Assembly (NCBI GenBank): GCA_910587655.1
Contig: CAJUND010000022.1
Location: 1-50,279 of the forward strand
Source of the DNA: an uncultured Agathobacter sp.
GTDB lineage: Bacteria > Bacillota > Clostridia > Lachnospirales > Lachnospiraceae
Length of the DNA stretch: 50,279 nucleotides
Direction of reading: 5' to 3'
In this document: positions 7,755-17,484 of the stretch, one piece after another
Numbering within the stretch: the first letter of the stretch is position 1
How the letters are laid out: every line of letters begins with the position of its first letter
Position numbers and translations under genes: made by a program
Notes under the pieces: generated by a model
Database searches by the model: none
What the model was told of the DNA's origin: nothing
Seen by the model: the letters and a program-made list of their open reading frames with translations, nothing else

Positions 7755-9047
7755 CTAAGAAACCTTCAGCACAAACTTCTGAATCTCCTTCTCATCCGAA
7801 ACCTTTTCAATCTGTGCCCCAATCTGGCGCAGCTTCTCCTCAAATGACTCATAACCGCGTTCGATGTAATAGATATCATCAATAATCGTGATACCGTCCG
7901 CCACCAGTCCGGCAATCACAAGCGCAGCCCCCGCCCTTAAATCCGGGGCATTCACCCGCGCACCTGAATAGTTTGGCACACCGCGTATAATCGCGATATT
8001 ACTTTCCACCTTAATGTCCGCCCCCATACGTGTCAGCTCATCCACGTATTTAAAACGGTTCTCAAAAATACTTTCCGTCACCGTGCTTGTTCCCTCTGCA
8101 ATGCCGAGAATCACTGCCATCTGCGGCTGCATGTCTGTCGGGAATCCCGGATACGGCAGTGTCGTTACCTGCGTATGATGCAGGCTGCGGTCTGAAATCA
8201 CACGGACGGCATCATCAAATTCCTCCACCCGGCATCCGACTTCCAGAAGCTTCGCCGTAGTAGCTTCCAGGTGCTTTGGAATCACGTCCCTTACTATCAC
8301 GTCACCGCCTGCCGCGGCAACTGCAAACATAAATGTCCCGGCCTCAATCTGGTCCGGAATGACAGAATATTCTGTTTTATGGAGTTTTTCCACACCCACG
8401 ATACGGATAACGTCTGTTCCGGCTCCGCGGATATTCGCCCCCATGCTGTTTAAAAAGTTGGCAACATCAACCACATGCGGTTCTTTTGCCGCATTTTCAA
8501 TCACGGTTTTTCCGTCCGCCATGGCTGCCGCCATCATAATATTAATTGTGGCACCAACGGATACCTTGTCAAGATAAATATGGGTTCCCTTAAGGTTCTC
8601 TGCCTCTGCCACTACCAGACCGTGCTCTATCTCCACATTTGCGCCCATGGCACGAAATCCCTTGATGTGCAGGTCAATCGGCCGGCTGCCGATGTCACAT
8701 CCGCCCGGAAGCGCCACCTCTGCCTTTTTGTATTTCCCCAGCAACGCTCCAATCAGATAATAGGAAGCCCGGATTCTGCGGATAAACTCATTATCAACGC
8801 TGACGTCGCGGATAAATGAGCCGTTGATTTTTACGGTATGTTCATCCACGCGCTCTACCTGCGCCCCGATTTCCTCAATCGCCTGTAACAGGACATTAAT
8901 ATCCCTGACATTTGGTAAATTGTCTATTGTGACAGTTTCATCCGTCATGATTGCTGCTGCCAGTATTGCAAGTGCTGCATTCTTTGCACCACCGATTTTC
9001 ACTTCACCACTCAGCGTATTGCCGCCTTTGATTACATACTGTTCCAT
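7755..9047 (-). CDS. murA: UDP-N-acetylglucosamine 1-carboxyvinyltransferase
   Basis: Transfers enolpyruvate from PEP to UDP-GlcNAc, the first committed step of peptidoglycan synthesis, in the cytoplasm. The 430-residue protein has the family length. It opens with 'YVIKGGNTLSGEVKIGGAKN', and the catalytic cysteine sits in 'PGGCDIGSRPIDLH' near residue 117; fosfomycin targets this residue. It ends with the usual 'RGYESFEEKLRQIGA'. ATG at 9047 is used rather than the TTG at 9059, because GAGGTGGG, the ribosome binding site, lies between them. Firmicutes often carry two murA copies; which paralogue this is cannot be told here. It is followed by its own terminator. Confidence 0.95.
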   Translation of the reverse strand: MEQYVIKGGNTLSGEVKIGGAKNAALAILAAAIMTDETVTIDNLPNVRDINVLLQAIEEIGAQVERVDEHTVKINGSFIRDVSVDNEFIRRIRASYYLIGALLGKYKKAEVALPGGCDIGSRPIDLHIKGFRAMGANVEIEHGLVVAEAENLKGTHIYLDKVSVGATINIMMAAAMADGKTVIENAAKEPHVVDVANFLNSMGANIRGAGTDVIRIVGVEKLHKTEYSVIPDQIEAGTFMFAVAAAGGDVIVRDVIPKHLEATTAKLLEVGCRVEEFDDAVRVISDRSLHHTQVTTLPYPGFPTDMQPQMAVILGIAEGTSTVTESIFENRFKYVDELTRMGADIKVESNIAIIRGVPNYSGARVNAPDLRAGAALVIAGLVADGITIIDDIYYIERGYESFEEKLRQIGAQIEKVSDEKEIQKFVLKVS

Positions 9048-9218
9048 ATCCCACCTCAAAAATGAAATGCCCTACTATCTATACTATTCGTTACTTTTGT
9101 GATTGCTATTCAAATTTTTTATTTTTATTTGAAATCCGGCAGACCGGCTGGCTGATACCTTTGCATGGATAACGCCGACAGTGCTCTTACCCACCCCCGG
9201 CATTCCATAATTGTACCG

Positions 9219-10262
9219 CTACTGCGTACTTTCCATATTTTCCGTGGCAGCATTCGGGTCTGTCTGTGTCAGGGAATTTTTAAATACAATTTTTGCGAGG
9301 GCTTTCTCCTCAACCTTCCATCCGTCCTTTTTCTGCCAGTCTGCAAGCACCTCCTGGTATTTTTCACTCTTTCGGGTATTGATAATGGTTTCGCGGTTCT
9401 GCTTTGTTGCCTCCTCGTCCGTTTCCGCATCAAGTTTTACAAAATAAAGCGCGCTTTCTGTTTCAATCAGTCCGGAAGTCTCTCCTTCCTTAAGCGCATC
9501 AAGTTCTTTTCTGACAGCCTCTTCCAGCTGGGTGTCATCCGCTGCGTAGGCACCGGTGGTAACCTCCTGGTTATGTGCCTTTGCAACACCGCTCAGTGTC
9601 GCTCCGTCCTCTTTCAGCTCTGCCTCCATTTTCTGAGCGTCTTCCTTAAGACCGGCTTTTTCCTCTTCCGTGTATTCCGTCTGGGTTCCATTCTCATCTG
9701 TATGGGAATCCGTGGAAATTTTAACCATGCTGTATCCGCGTTTGTTGGCTTCCTCATCGGAAACATTAGTATCCGCCTCTGCCTCAATGGCTTTTTTCAT
9801 CCTGCTTCTAATCGTATAAAGCGTCAGAACCTCTTCCACGATTTCCTGGTCCGCCCCCATTTCTGCAAGGGTATCCCCGGAATTTGCCTCTATAAACTTC
9901 TTTGCTGCTTCCTTTACCGCCTTTTTATCCTCATCCGTAAGCTTAATCTTATAATCATCCATATGGGCTTTCAGCGTATACATTTCATGCAGCTGCTCCA
10001 TGGCGGAATCCTTCACACTGTCCTCAAGCGTGGAATCCCCGCCGAGCGTCTGGCTCCAGATTTCCTCGTTGCCGAGATACATCCTGTACTGGTCCTCCAT
10101 CGCTGCCTGCTGGTAACGGCACATAAAATTTGCTATGCCAAGGGTGACTGTCTGCCCTTTCATGGATGCAGCCTTTGCATCTTTATTTATTCCGCATCCG
10201 GTAAATGCTGATGCGGTAAGCGCACCTGCAAGAATTACTGCTGCTATACGTTTAAATTTCAT
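9219..10262 (-). CDS. prsA: PrsA-like extracytoplasmic foldase lipoprotein
   Basis: A 347-residue lipoprotein. The lipobox 'ASAFTGC' makes Cys22 the lipid-attachment site, and ATG at 10262 follows GGAGGAAAT. After an alpha-helical N-terminal region of SurA/PrsA type comes a degenerate parvulin-like segment (about 170-300: 'YSMVKIST', 'LSGVAKAHNQ', 'KEGETSGLIETESALYFVKL'). The C-terminal helical part follows. By family it helps fold secreted proteins outside the membrane. Several residues typical of active parvulins are not evident, so a chaperone-only role is possible. The protein is acidic and ends in a low-complexity tail. It has its own strong promoter just upstream although it follows mfd. 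Confidence 0.75.
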   Translation of the reverse strand: MKFKRIAAVILAGALTASAFTGCGINKDAKAASMKGQTVTLGIANFMCRYQQAAMEDQYRMYLGNEEIWSQTLGGDSTLEDSVKDSAMEQLHEMYTLKAHMDDYKIKLTDEDKKAVKEAAKKFIEANSGDTLAEMGADQEIVEEVLTLYTIRSRMKKAIEAEADTNVSDEEANKRGYSMVKISTDSHTDENGTQTEYTEEEKAGLKEDAQKMEAELKEDGATLSGVAKAHNQEVTTGAYAADDTQLEEAVRKELDALKEGETSGLIETESALYFVKLDAETDEEATKQNRETIINTRKSEKYQEVLADWQKKDGWKVEEKALAKIVFKNSLTQTDPNAATENMESTQ

Positions 10263-10307
10263 ATTTCCTCCCACCTGTATGCCCTGTGTGTAAGCACTCG
10301 TTCCTAT

Positions 10308-10336
10308 ATTATAGTGCTTTTCCCCCCAAGTATCAA
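10308..10336 (-). promoter_or_regulatory. Promoter of the PrsA-like gene
   Basis: TTGATA, 17 bases, TATAAT on the minus strand, lying between the mfd stop and the prsA start. A near-perfect vegetative promoter. Confidence 0.8.
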
Positions 10337-10350
10337 GAGTTTTTTTAAAT

Positions 10351-13300
10351 TTACCCTAACAGCACTTCCATCTGCTGCAGCAGCTGTTTCACCACATCCA
10401 TAATCTCCCTGTTTTTCTCCCTGGAATTCGCTTCCGTAAACCAGGTAAAATACGGGTTCTTTGCATCCGCAGTAAATTTCAGTGACGGCGCGCATGCCGC
10501 AACCAGCTCCGGTATCTTCGACAGGTCCACCCTGGCACGCTCATACATCGTAATTTTAAGTTCATTATCCTTTTGTACAACTTCCTTAATATATAGCCTG
10601 TGCGCCATCCCTTTGAGTTTTGCAACCTCAAGCAGGTTTTCCACTGATTTCGGCGGCTCCCCGAACCGGTCGATCAGTTCCGCAAGAATTTCCTCTGCCT
10701 CCTCGTCCGTCTCAACGCCCGCAATCCGCTTATACATATCCAGTTTCTGGGATTCACTGGCAATATAGGACGGAGGGATAAACGCATTGATTCTGATATC
10801 GACAGTGGTATCAAACGACTCTTCCACCTGATCCCCGCGCGCTTCCTTTACCGCCTGGTTTAGCATTTTGCAGTACAGGTCATACCCGACCGCCTCCATA
10901 TGCCCGCTCTGCTCGGCTCCCAGAAGGTTTCCCGCCCCCCGGATTTCCAGGTCCCGCATGGCAATCTTAAACCCGCTTCCCAGGTCGGAATACTCACGGA
11001 TGGAGGCAAGACGCTTCTCCGCCACTTCCCTGAGTATCTTATTCCTCCGGTACATTAAAAAGGCATAGGCAGTCCGGTTGGAACGCCCCACGCGCCCGCG
11101 CAGCTGGTAAAGCTGGGAAAGCCCCATGTTGTCCGCGTCATGGATAATCATGGTATTGACGTTTGAAATATCAAGTCCTGTTTCAATAATTGTCGTGGAT
11201 ACCAGTACATCAATCTCTCCGTTAATAAATCGGTACATGATATCCTCCAGCTGGCTTTCCCTCATCTGCCCGTGCGCAAACGCCACCTCCGCCTCCGGCA
11301 CAAGCGCCTGGATCTTTAACGCAACCTCGTCAATATCCTTTACCCGGTTATACACGTAATAAACCTGGCCGTCCCTTGCCAGCTCCCTGGTGACCGCCTC
11401 ACGTACCATCTCCTCATTGTATTCCATGACATAGGTCTGTACCGGCATACGGTCAAGCGGCGGCTCCTCTAAAACGCTCATATCCCGGATGCCAATGAGA
11501 CTCATGTGCAGGGTACGCGGAATCGGCGTCGCAGTCAGCGTCAGCACATCCACATTCGTCTTAAGCTGCTTGATTTTCTCTTTGTGTGCCACGCCGAAAC
11601 GCTGTTCCTCGTCTATAACCAGAAGCCCCAGGTCCTTAAACACGACGTCCTTTGACAGAAGCCTGTGGGTTCCCACCACAATATCCACCTGCCCTTTTTT
11701 CAGGTCCGCAATGCTTTTCTTCTGTTCCGCAGCAGAACGGAACCGGCAGAGCAGATCCACCCGTACCGGGAAATCCTTCATCCGCTGCGCAAAGGTGTTG
11801 TAAATCTGCTGCGCAAGAATAGTTGTCGGCGCAAGGTAAGCCACCTGTTTGTTTTCCTGGACAGCCTTAAATGCGGCACGGATGGCAATCTCTGTCTTTC
11901 CGTATCCGACGTCCCCGCAGATCAGGCGGTCCATGATTTTGGTGCTTTCCATGTCCCGCTTGGCAGCTTCAATTGCCAGCTCCTGGTCCTCCGTTTCCTC
12001 AAATGGAAACAGCTCCTCAAACTCCCGCTGCCAGACCGTGTCGGGTCCGTACACGTAACCGTTTTTTTCCTCTCTCTCGGCATACAGTTTTACTAAATCC
12101 TGCGCAATCTCGCGCACGGCGCCGCGTACCCTGCCTTTGGTCTTTGACCACTCCTGCCCTCCGAGTTTATTCAGCTTCGGTTTTCTAGCATCCTTTCCGG
12201 CATACTTCTGAATCAACTCCAGCTGCGTTGCCAGAATATAGAGGTTGGAACCTCCAGAATATTCAATCTTGATATAATCTTTTACTTTATGGTCCGTTTC
12301 AATCTTCTCAATACCCCTGTAAATTCCCAGACCATGGTTTTCATGCACCACGTAATCCCCGACCGTAAGTGCCGTAAAGCTCTGGATTTTCTCACCTTCA
12401 TAGGTACGGTGCCGCTTCTTTTTCTTTTTTTCCGCACCAAAAATATCTGTCTCGGTAATCACCGCAAACTGCAGAATGGGATACTCATATCCCTTGTGTA
12501 CCTTGCCGTAGCACACCATAATCTGTCCCGGCAGCAGCTCATGGTCATAGTCATCTGTATAGAAACAATTCAAACCTTCATTTAATATGTCATCAGCAAG
12601 CCGTTTTGCCCTTGTTCTCGAACCGGAAAGAAGAATAATCCGGTATCCCTTCTTTTTATAATGCTTTAAATCCTTTATCAGCAGCTCAAAGCTGTTATTA
12701 TAGGCGTTTACGCTCTGTACATGTACGGCAAACTGCCCGTTTGAAGAAAGTCCGCAGGTTTTCACATCCAGCGCGGAAACCGCTGTGCAGGAATATTTCT
12801 CAAGCTTCCCCATAATTTCCCGGAACCCGAACAGCTCTTTCATCTGTCCCGGCAGAATATATCCTTTTTCCAGACGCTGCTTCATGCTTTCCGAAAATTC
12901 CAGTTCCGTCTGCTTTCCGCGTTCCGTGCTCCTGCCCAGCTCGTCAAAAAACAGAAAAGTTTCATCCGGATTAAAATAATCAAGAAGACATGTGCGCGCT
13001 CCGCCGAAATAGGAAAGAAATGCATCCATCCCGGCTGTCACGGACAGTTCCCCCCATTCCTCGGCAAGCTCCTGCGCCATGGACAGCGCCCGGTGCGCCT
13101 CCTCGGTTTTCATCTCTTTCCGAAGCTTCTCGGAAAAGTCTTTGGCCTCTTTTAAAAACGCTTCAATTCCGGCTTCTTTTTCTTCTTTTGAAAGCACCAG
13201 CTCACATGCCGGATAGATGGTAAGCGACTCAAGGTTTTCAATGGATTTCTGGCTCTCCACGTCGAAGGAACGTATCATATCCACCTCATCGCCCCAGAAC

Positions 13301-13872
13301 TCAATCCGGACGGGATTTTCATCCGTCAGCGGAAACACATCCAGAATGCCCCCGCGGAGTGCAAACTGCCCGATATTGTCAACCTGGTATTCCTTTTCAT
13401 ACCCCATCCGCAGCAGCTGCGCCACAAGCTCCTCCAGGTTTACGGTATCCCCCGGTGCAAGATGCAGGATACTGTCCCACATCTGTTTTGCCGGCGCCAT
13501 CGTATTCATAAAAGCGTCAAACGTTGTAATTACTGTTACGCTCTCCTGCTCTCGGACTGCCTTAAGCGCCGTAATACGTTCCGCAGTCAGCAGGTTGCCC
13601 CTGACATCCGACTGGTAGAACAGTACATCCTTCGGCGGATAATACACGGCTGTCCGGTCAAAAAACCGGTAATCCTCATAAATCTCCCTTGCCTTCTGCT
13701 CATGGAACGTAACAATAATACGATTCTTTCTCGCCCTGCCGAGCGCATAAATCATATGCGGTTTCTGCGCATCCGTACAGCCGGAAACTGTAACCAGTCC
13801 CGGTTTCTGCAGTGCGCGTGCCATTTCCCCATATCCGCTTAATTCTTCCAGCGGCTCAATAAATGCTCTCAC
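10351..13872 (-). CDS. mfd: Transcription-repair coupling factor
   Basis: An ATP-driven translocase that removes RNA polymerase stalled at DNA lesions and recruits UvrA. It is 1173 residues long, as expected. The UvrB-like N-terminal part covers roughly residues 1-350. The RNA-polymerase-interacting domain is marked by 'VHENHGLGIYRGIEK'. The superfamily 2 helicase core has Walker A 'GDVGYGKTEIA', 'DEEQRFGV' and 'TATPIPRTLHMS', and motif VI 'QLRGRVGR'. The TRCF C-terminal domain ends the protein. It starts with GTG, overlapping the pth stop in GTGA, so the two are translationally coupled. The pth-mfd pairing, often followed by a PrsA-like gene, is common in clostridia. Confidence 0.96.
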   Translation of the reverse strand: MRAFIEPLEELSGYGEMARALQKPGLVTVSGCTDAQKPHMIYALGRARKNRIIVTFHEQKAREIYEDYRFFDRTAVYYPPKDVLFYQSDVRGNLLTAERITALKAVREQESVTVITTFDAFMNTMAPAKQMWDSILHLAPGDTVNLEELVAQLLRMGYEKEYQVDNIGQFALRGGILDVFPLTDENPVRIEFWGDEVDMIRSFDVESQKSIENLESLTIYPACELVLSKEEKEAGIEAFLKEAKDFSEKLRKEMKTEEAHRALSMAQELAEEWGELSVTAGMDAFLSYFGGARTCLLDYFNPDETFLFFDELGRSTERGKQTELEFSESMKQRLEKGYILPGQMKELFGFREIMGKLEKYSCTAVSALDVKTCGLSSNGQFAVHVQSVNAYNNSFELLIKDLKHYKKKGYRIILLSGSRTRAKRLADDILNEGLNCFYTDDYDHELLPGQIMVCYGKVHKGYEYPILQFAVITETDIFGAEKKKKKRHRTYEGEKIQSFTALTVGDYVVHENHGLGIYRGIEKIETDHKVKDYIKIEYSGGSNLYILATQLELIQKYAGKDARKPKLNKLGGQEWSKTKGRVRGAVREIAQDLVKLYAEREEKNGYVYGPDTVWQREFEELFPFEETEDQELAIEAAKRDMESTKIMDRLICGDVGYGKTEIAIRAAFKAVQENKQVAYLAPTTILAQQIYNTFAQRMKDFPVRVDLLCRFRSAAEQKKSIADLKKGQVDIVVGTHRLLSKDVVFKDLGLLVIDEEQRFGVAHKEKIKQLKTNVDVLTLTATPIPRTLHMSLIGIRDMSVLEEPPLDRMPVQTYVMEYNEEMVREAVTRELARDGQVYYVYNRVKDIDEVALKIQALVPEAEVAFAHGQMRESQLEDIMYRFINGEIDVLVSTTIIETGLDISNVNTMIIHDADNMGLSQLYQLRGRVGRSNRTAYAFLMYRRNKILREVAEKRLASIREYSDLGSGFKIAMRDLEIRGAGNLLGAEQSGHMEAVGYDLYCKMLNQAVKEARGDQVEESFDTTVDIRINAFIPPSYIASESQKLDMYKRIAGVETDEEAEEILAELIDRFGEPPKSVENLLEVAKLKGMAHRLYIKEVVQKDNELKITMYERARVDLSKIPELVAACAPSLKFTADAKNPYFTWFTEANSREKNREIMDVVKQLLQQMEVLLG

Positions 13873-14453
13873 CCTTGTCTCTCCTGCTTTTTTGCATTAA
13901 AATCATTCATTGCCCTGTCCGCAAACCCCTGTGCCATCAGGACCGCAGCAAGTCCTGCATCCCTTATGGCGTCCTCCGCCAGGGCACGGTCCTCCTCCGT
14001 AAAACGTCCCAGCACATAATCCGCCAGGTCCCAGCCCTGTGGCTTTTCCCCCACGCCGATTTTGATACGCATAAAGTTCTGCGTTCCCGTGCAGGCAATA
14101 ATGCTCTTAATTCCATTATGCCCGCCTGCACTCCCTTTTTTGCGCACGCGGATATTTCCCGGAGCCAGTGAAATATCGTCAAAAATCACCAGCATTTCCG
14201 ATTCCGCATCCAGCTTGTAAAAATGAATGATTTCCGCAATGCTCTCCCCGCTTAAATTCATATAGGTCTGCGGTTTGGCAAGAAGTACTTTCGTGCCCTC
14301 AATCATTCCCGTGCCGACCAGCGCTTTGTGTTTCTTTTCCCTGATGGAAATTCCATAGCGGTCCGCAAGCGCGTCCACAGCGTCAAATCCAATATTATGT
14401 CTTGTCTTTTCGTATCTTCTGTCCGGATTTCCCAGACCTGCAATCAAAAACAT
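13869..14453 (-). CDS. pth: Peptidyl-tRNA hydrolase
   Basis: Cleaves the ester bond of peptidyl-tRNA released from stalled ribosomes, recycling tRNA. The 194 residues match the bacterial Pth family. It opens 'LIAGLGNPDRRYEKTRHNIGF', cut here into 'GLGNPDRRYEKTRHN' with the catalytic His at about residue 20. Asn10 lies in GLGNP. It also has 'LLAKPQTYMNLSGES' and 'GSAGGHNGIKSI' with the second conserved His and Asn. Its TGA stop overlaps the GTG start of mfd. A terminator from spoVG lies just upstream, so pth and mfd probably start their own transcript or depend on read-through. Confidence 0.96.
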   Translation of the reverse strand: MFLIAGLGNPDRRYEKTRHNIGFDAVDALADRYGISIREKKHKALVGTGMIEGTKVLLAKPQTYMNLSGESIAEIIHFYKLDAESEMLVIFDDISLAPGNIRVRKKGSAGGHNGIKSIIACTGTQNFMRIKIGVGEKPQGWDLADYVLGRFTEEDRALAEDAIRDAGLAAVLMAQGFADRAMNDFNAKKQERQG

Positions 14454-14486
14454 ACCAGTTCCTTCCCTAAAAATAATGATTCACCT

Positions 14487-14516
14487 GAAAAGAGGCTGCG
14501 GATTACTCCACAGCCC
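14487..14516 (-). terminator. Terminator after spoVG
   Basis: GGCTGTGG-AGTAAT-CCGCAGCC, an 8-bp stem with one wobble, followed by a T-rich run (TCTTTTC) on the minus strand. The tract is short, so termination may be partial, allowing read-through into pth-mfd. Confidence 0.6.
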
Positions 14517-14540
14517 CCACAACAACCTTATTTTAAAGGT

Positions 14541-14807
14541 TTATTCCTTCTCCTGCAAGACCTCTTCATATTTTTTTAGTATTAACCCCTGAATATGCTC
14601 CCTTGTTCCGGAATTAATCGGATGTGCTATGTCGCGGTATTCCCCGTCGCTCGCCCTGCGGCTCGGCATTGCAATAAACAGGCCCTTTTCCCCCTCAATA
14701 ACCTTAATGTCATGAACCACAAATTCATCATCAATGGTAATGGAAACCACTGCTTTCATCTTTCCCTCTTTGTCTATCCTGCGGATTCTTACATCTGTAA
14801 TCTGCAT
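14541..14807 (-). CDS. spoVG: Septation / RNA-binding regulator SpoVG
   Basis: An 88-residue protein with the SpoVG signature: 'MQITDVRIRRI', 'MKAVVSITIDDEFVVHDIKV', 'GLFIAMPSRR' and 'DIAHPINSGTREHIQ'. In Firmicutes it is a small nucleic-acid-binding regulator linked to sporulation septum formation and to virulence or envelope genes. ATG at 14807 follows AAGGGGG and gives the family's conserved N-terminus; an upstream in-frame ATG at 14843 would add 12 atypical residues. It lies downstream of glgC-glgD with a 48-base gap and may be read from the same transcript. Confidence 0.95.
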   Translation of the reverse strand: MQITDVRIRRIDKEGKMKAVVSITIDDEFVVHDIKVIEGEKGLFIAMPSRRASDGEYRDIAHPINSGTREHIQGLILKKYEEVLQEKE

Positions 14808-14855
14808 AACCATCCCCCTTTTAGTCGTATGTAGGTATTCCACAATCTGTTCCTT

Positions 14856-15974
14856 CTAAAGCAGGTATCTGTCGTTTTTTTCTGAAACGATCAGTATTTT
14901 ATTCTCGCCGCTGTAATAGGTATTTGCCTTGAGCGTCCCGCGGCTTTCCACGATACAGTTTTCCACATGGGTATTGTCACCAATATACACATCATTCAGA
15001 ATAATGGAATTTTTGATGACACAGTTTTTCCCGACAAACACTTTTTTAAACAGCACTGAATTTTCCACCTGGCTGTTGATAATACAGCCGCTTGACACCA
15101 GACTGCCGCTGACCTTTGAACCGGCATTGTATTTTGCAGGCGGCAGATCGTCCACCCTTGAATAAACCTTTGGCTCCTGCCGAAAAAAGTGGTCGCGCAC
15201 GTCGGACTTTAGAAAATCCATATTGGTACGGAAATAGTCGTCCACACTCGCAATATTGCTCCAGTAGCTTTTCAGTTTGTATCCGCAGATTTTCTTGATA
15301 TTCCGGTACCGAATAAGTACATCTGTCACAAAATCAAACCGGTTTTCCTCCGCTGTTTTCTCCAGAATCTCAATCAGCTGCCTCCTGCGGATGATATATA
15401 CGCCTGCGGAAATGGTATTGGACTGCGCCACAAGTGGCTTCTCCTCAAAATCCGTAATGCGTGAATCCTCGTTCATGCGGATGACCCCGAACCGGCTCAC
15501 GTCCGCGTCCGCCGGCATATCCTTGCAGGCGATGGTGATATCTGCCTTCTTTGCAATATGGAAATCCAGCAGGTCATTGTAATCCATTTTATAAACGCAA
15601 TCCCCGCTGGATATAATTACATACGGCTCATGGCGTCTTTTCAGAAAATCAATATTCTGCCACATCGCATCCGCAGTCCCGCGGAACCAGTCACTGTTCT
15701 CTGCCGTCATGGTCGGAGTGAAAAGATACATCCCTCCCTGTTTGCGTCCGAAATCCCACCATTTTGATGAACTTAAATGTTCATTTAAGGAACGGGCATT
15801 ATACTGGGTCAGTACGGCAACCGTCTGCACATGCGAATTGCTCATATTGCTCAGCGCAAAGTCAATGCAGCGGAAGGTTCCGCCGATTGGCATCGCTGGA
15901 ATTGCACGCTTTCTGGAAAGTCCTCCCATCCGGTTGTTGTTGCCGCCCGCCAAAATAATTCCTACTGCTTTCAT
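14856..15974 (-). CDS. glgD: Glucose-1-phosphate adenylyltransferase-like subunit GlgD
   Basis: A 372-residue GlgC homologue with an N-terminal nucleotidyltransferase domain and a C-terminal left-handed beta-helix. The catalytic loop is altered to 'AGGNNNRMGGLSRKRA' instead of the G-x-G-x-R-L loop of active GlgC. This is characteristic of GlgD, which by family acts as a poorly active or regulatory partner of GlgC in ADP-glucose synthesis for glycogen. Its ATG overlaps the glgC stop by four bases (ATGA), giving coupled expression and, probably, stoichiometric subunits. Confidence 0.93.
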   Translation of the reverse strand: MKAVGIILAGGNNNRMGGLSRKRAIPAMPIGGTFRCIDFALSNMSNSHVQTVAVLTQYNARSLNEHLSSSKWWDFGRKQGGMYLFTPTMTAENSDWFRGTADAMWQNIDFLKRRHEPYVIISSGDCVYKMDYNDLLDFHIAKKADITIACKDMPADADVSRFGVIRMNEDSRITDFEEKPLVAQSNTISAGVYIIRRRQLIEILEKTAEENRFDFVTDVLIRYRNIKKICGYKLKSYWSNIASVDDYFRTNMDFLKSDVRDHFFRQEPKVYSRVDDLPPAKYNAGSKVSGSLVSSGCIINSQVENSVLFKKVFVGKNCVIKNSIILNDVYIGDNTHVENCIVESRGTLKANTYYSGENKILIVSEKNDRYLL

Positions 15975-17251
15975 TTTCTGTCACCTGCCTTAATAATTGC
16001 TCCGCCGCCTGCCAGCAGTCCGTCCGGATAATCACCTGCCTCCCTGGATGTTTCTCCTGAGATGGCTGTATTCTTCCCTACCCTTACGTTTGACGGAATG
16101 GTTGAATTTTCCCCAATCGTCACAAGCCCAAAGGAATAAACATCCTCATTCAGTACATTCGGCGCCTCATCCCCGAAGCCAAGGACAACGCCGTCGCCGA
16201 TGTTACAGTTTTCTGCAATAATCGCCTTTTCTGTCGTCACATTGTCTCCGATTACCGTGTCCTTCATGATAATCGAATCACGGATGATGGTGCCCCTTCC
16301 GATATGTACATTCGGACCAATGACCGAATGGATCACGGCACCGTAAATCTCGGAGGATTCCCCGATGATACACCGCTCCACACTTGCCTCCGGCGCGATA
16401 TACTGCGGCTCTATGGTGTCGCATTTCGTATAAATCTTCCAGTATTCTTCATAGAGATTAAATTCAGGAATCAGGTCCACCAGCTCCATGTTTGCCTCCC
16501 AGTAGGAACCAAGTGTCCCGACATCCTTCCAGTAGCCGTTAAATTCATAGGCAAAAAGGCGTTTTTCATTTGCAAAACAGTGCGGAATAATATGCTTGCC
16601 GAAATCACAGCTTTTCTGGTCCTTTAATTCCAGCAGCGCATCCTTAAGCACCTGCCAGGAGAAAATATAGATTCCCATGGACGCAAGGTTGCTCCGCGGA
16701 TGTTCCGGCTTTTCCTCGAAATCCTGTATCTTTTTGTTTTCATCTGCAATCACAATCCCAAAACGCCCTGCCTCCTCCATCGGCACCGGCATGGTCGCAA
16801 TGGTAACATCCGCCTTGTTTTCCTTATGAAAATCCAGCATGACCTCATAATCCATTTTATAAATGTGGTCGCCGGAAAGAATCAGTACGTATTCCGGATG
16901 ATAATTTTCCATATAACGCATATTCTGGTAAATCGCATTTGCCGTCCCTGTATACCACTCACTGTTGTCACTCCGTTCATACGGCGGCAGAACTGTCACG
17001 CCTCCGTTATTACGGTCCAGGTCCCACGGAATACCGATTCCGATATGGGTATTCAGGCGCAGGGGCTGGTACTGTGTCAGTACCCCGACCGTATCAATTC
17101 CTGAATTAATGCAGTTGCTGAGCGGGAAATCAATAATTCTGTACTTGCCGCCAAACGCCACTGCAGGCTTTGCGACATCCGATGTCAGAACTCCAAGTCT
17201 GCTGCCCTGACCGCCAGCTAAAAGCATGGCTATCATTTCTTTCTTAATCAC
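15971..17251 (-). CDS. glgC: Glucose-1-phosphate adenylyltransferase
   Basis: Makes ADP-glucose from ATP and glucose-1-phosphate, the controlled step of glycogen synthesis. At 426 residues it has full length. It carries the nucleotide-binding 'LLAGGQGSRLGVLT', 'KPAVAFGGKYRIIDF', the substrate motif 'LSGDHIYKMDY', 'EKPEHPRSN' and the hexapeptide beta-helix C-terminus. It starts with GTG after GAGGAGTGATGAC. It is the first gene of glgC-glgD(-spoVG) and is read from the promoter at 17325-17353, divergent from murC. Confidence 0.95.
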   Translation of the reverse strand: MIKKEMIAMLLAGGQGSRLGVLTSDVAKPAVAFGGKYRIIDFPLSNCINSGIDTVGVLTQYQPLRLNTHIGIGIPWDLDRNNGGVTVLPPYERSDNSEWYTGTANAIYQNMRYMENYHPEYVLILSGDHIYKMDYEVMLDFHKENKADVTIATMPVPMEEAGRFGIVIADENKKIQDFEEKPEHPRSNLASMGIYIFSWQVLKDALLELKDQKSCDFGKHIIPHCFANEKRLFAYEFNGYWKDVGTLGSYWEANMELVDLIPEFNLYEEYWKIYTKCDTIEPQYIAPEASVERCIIGESSEIYGAVIHSVIGPNVHIGRGTIIRDSIIMKDTVIGDNVTTEKAIIAENCNIGDGVVLGFGDEAPNVLNEDVYSFGLVTIGENSTIPSNVRVGKNTAISGETSREAGDYPDGLLAGGGAIIKAGDRK

Positions 17252-17324
17252 GTCATCACTCCTCGTCTGTCCTTAAAATTTGTAGTCAATATTACGTTAC
17301 CGTCATTCTTTCATACTTTTCTTT

Positions 17325-17353
17325 ATTATAGCATAACTGCCGTTTACTCACAA
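17325..17353 (-). promoter_or_regulatory. Promoter of glgC-glgD
   Basis: TTGTGA, 17 bases, TATAAT on the minus strand, with a 5' leader of about 65 bases before the GTG start. No riboswitch-like fold was recognised in the leader. Confidence 0.75.
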
Positions 17354-17437
17354 CACTTTTCACAATTTTCCGTATTTTTCTTTCCATTTTTTGTCACTTT
17401 GCACAATACATTTTCGGGTGCGCAGGGGGCAGGTGCG

Positions 17438-17446
17438 TGGTATAAT
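17438..17446 (+). promoter_or_regulatory. Extended -10 promoter of murC
   Basis: TGGTATAAT about 40 bases before the murC start. No good -35 box lies 17 bases upstream, so the TG extension probably compensates. Confidence 0.55.
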
Positions 17447-17484
17447 AAACAAAAGAAAAAAATTCAGTCAGGTAGGTATGCTTC

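Noticed and set aside
9120..9165. CCGG-rich hairpin near an A/T run between murA and prsA
   Set aside because: The T run is on the wrong side for the minus-strand genes and the stem is only four pairs.
9165..10211. 348-codon plus-strand frame
   Set aside because: Fully antisense to the PrsA-like gene, which has a promoter, ribosome binding site and lipobox.
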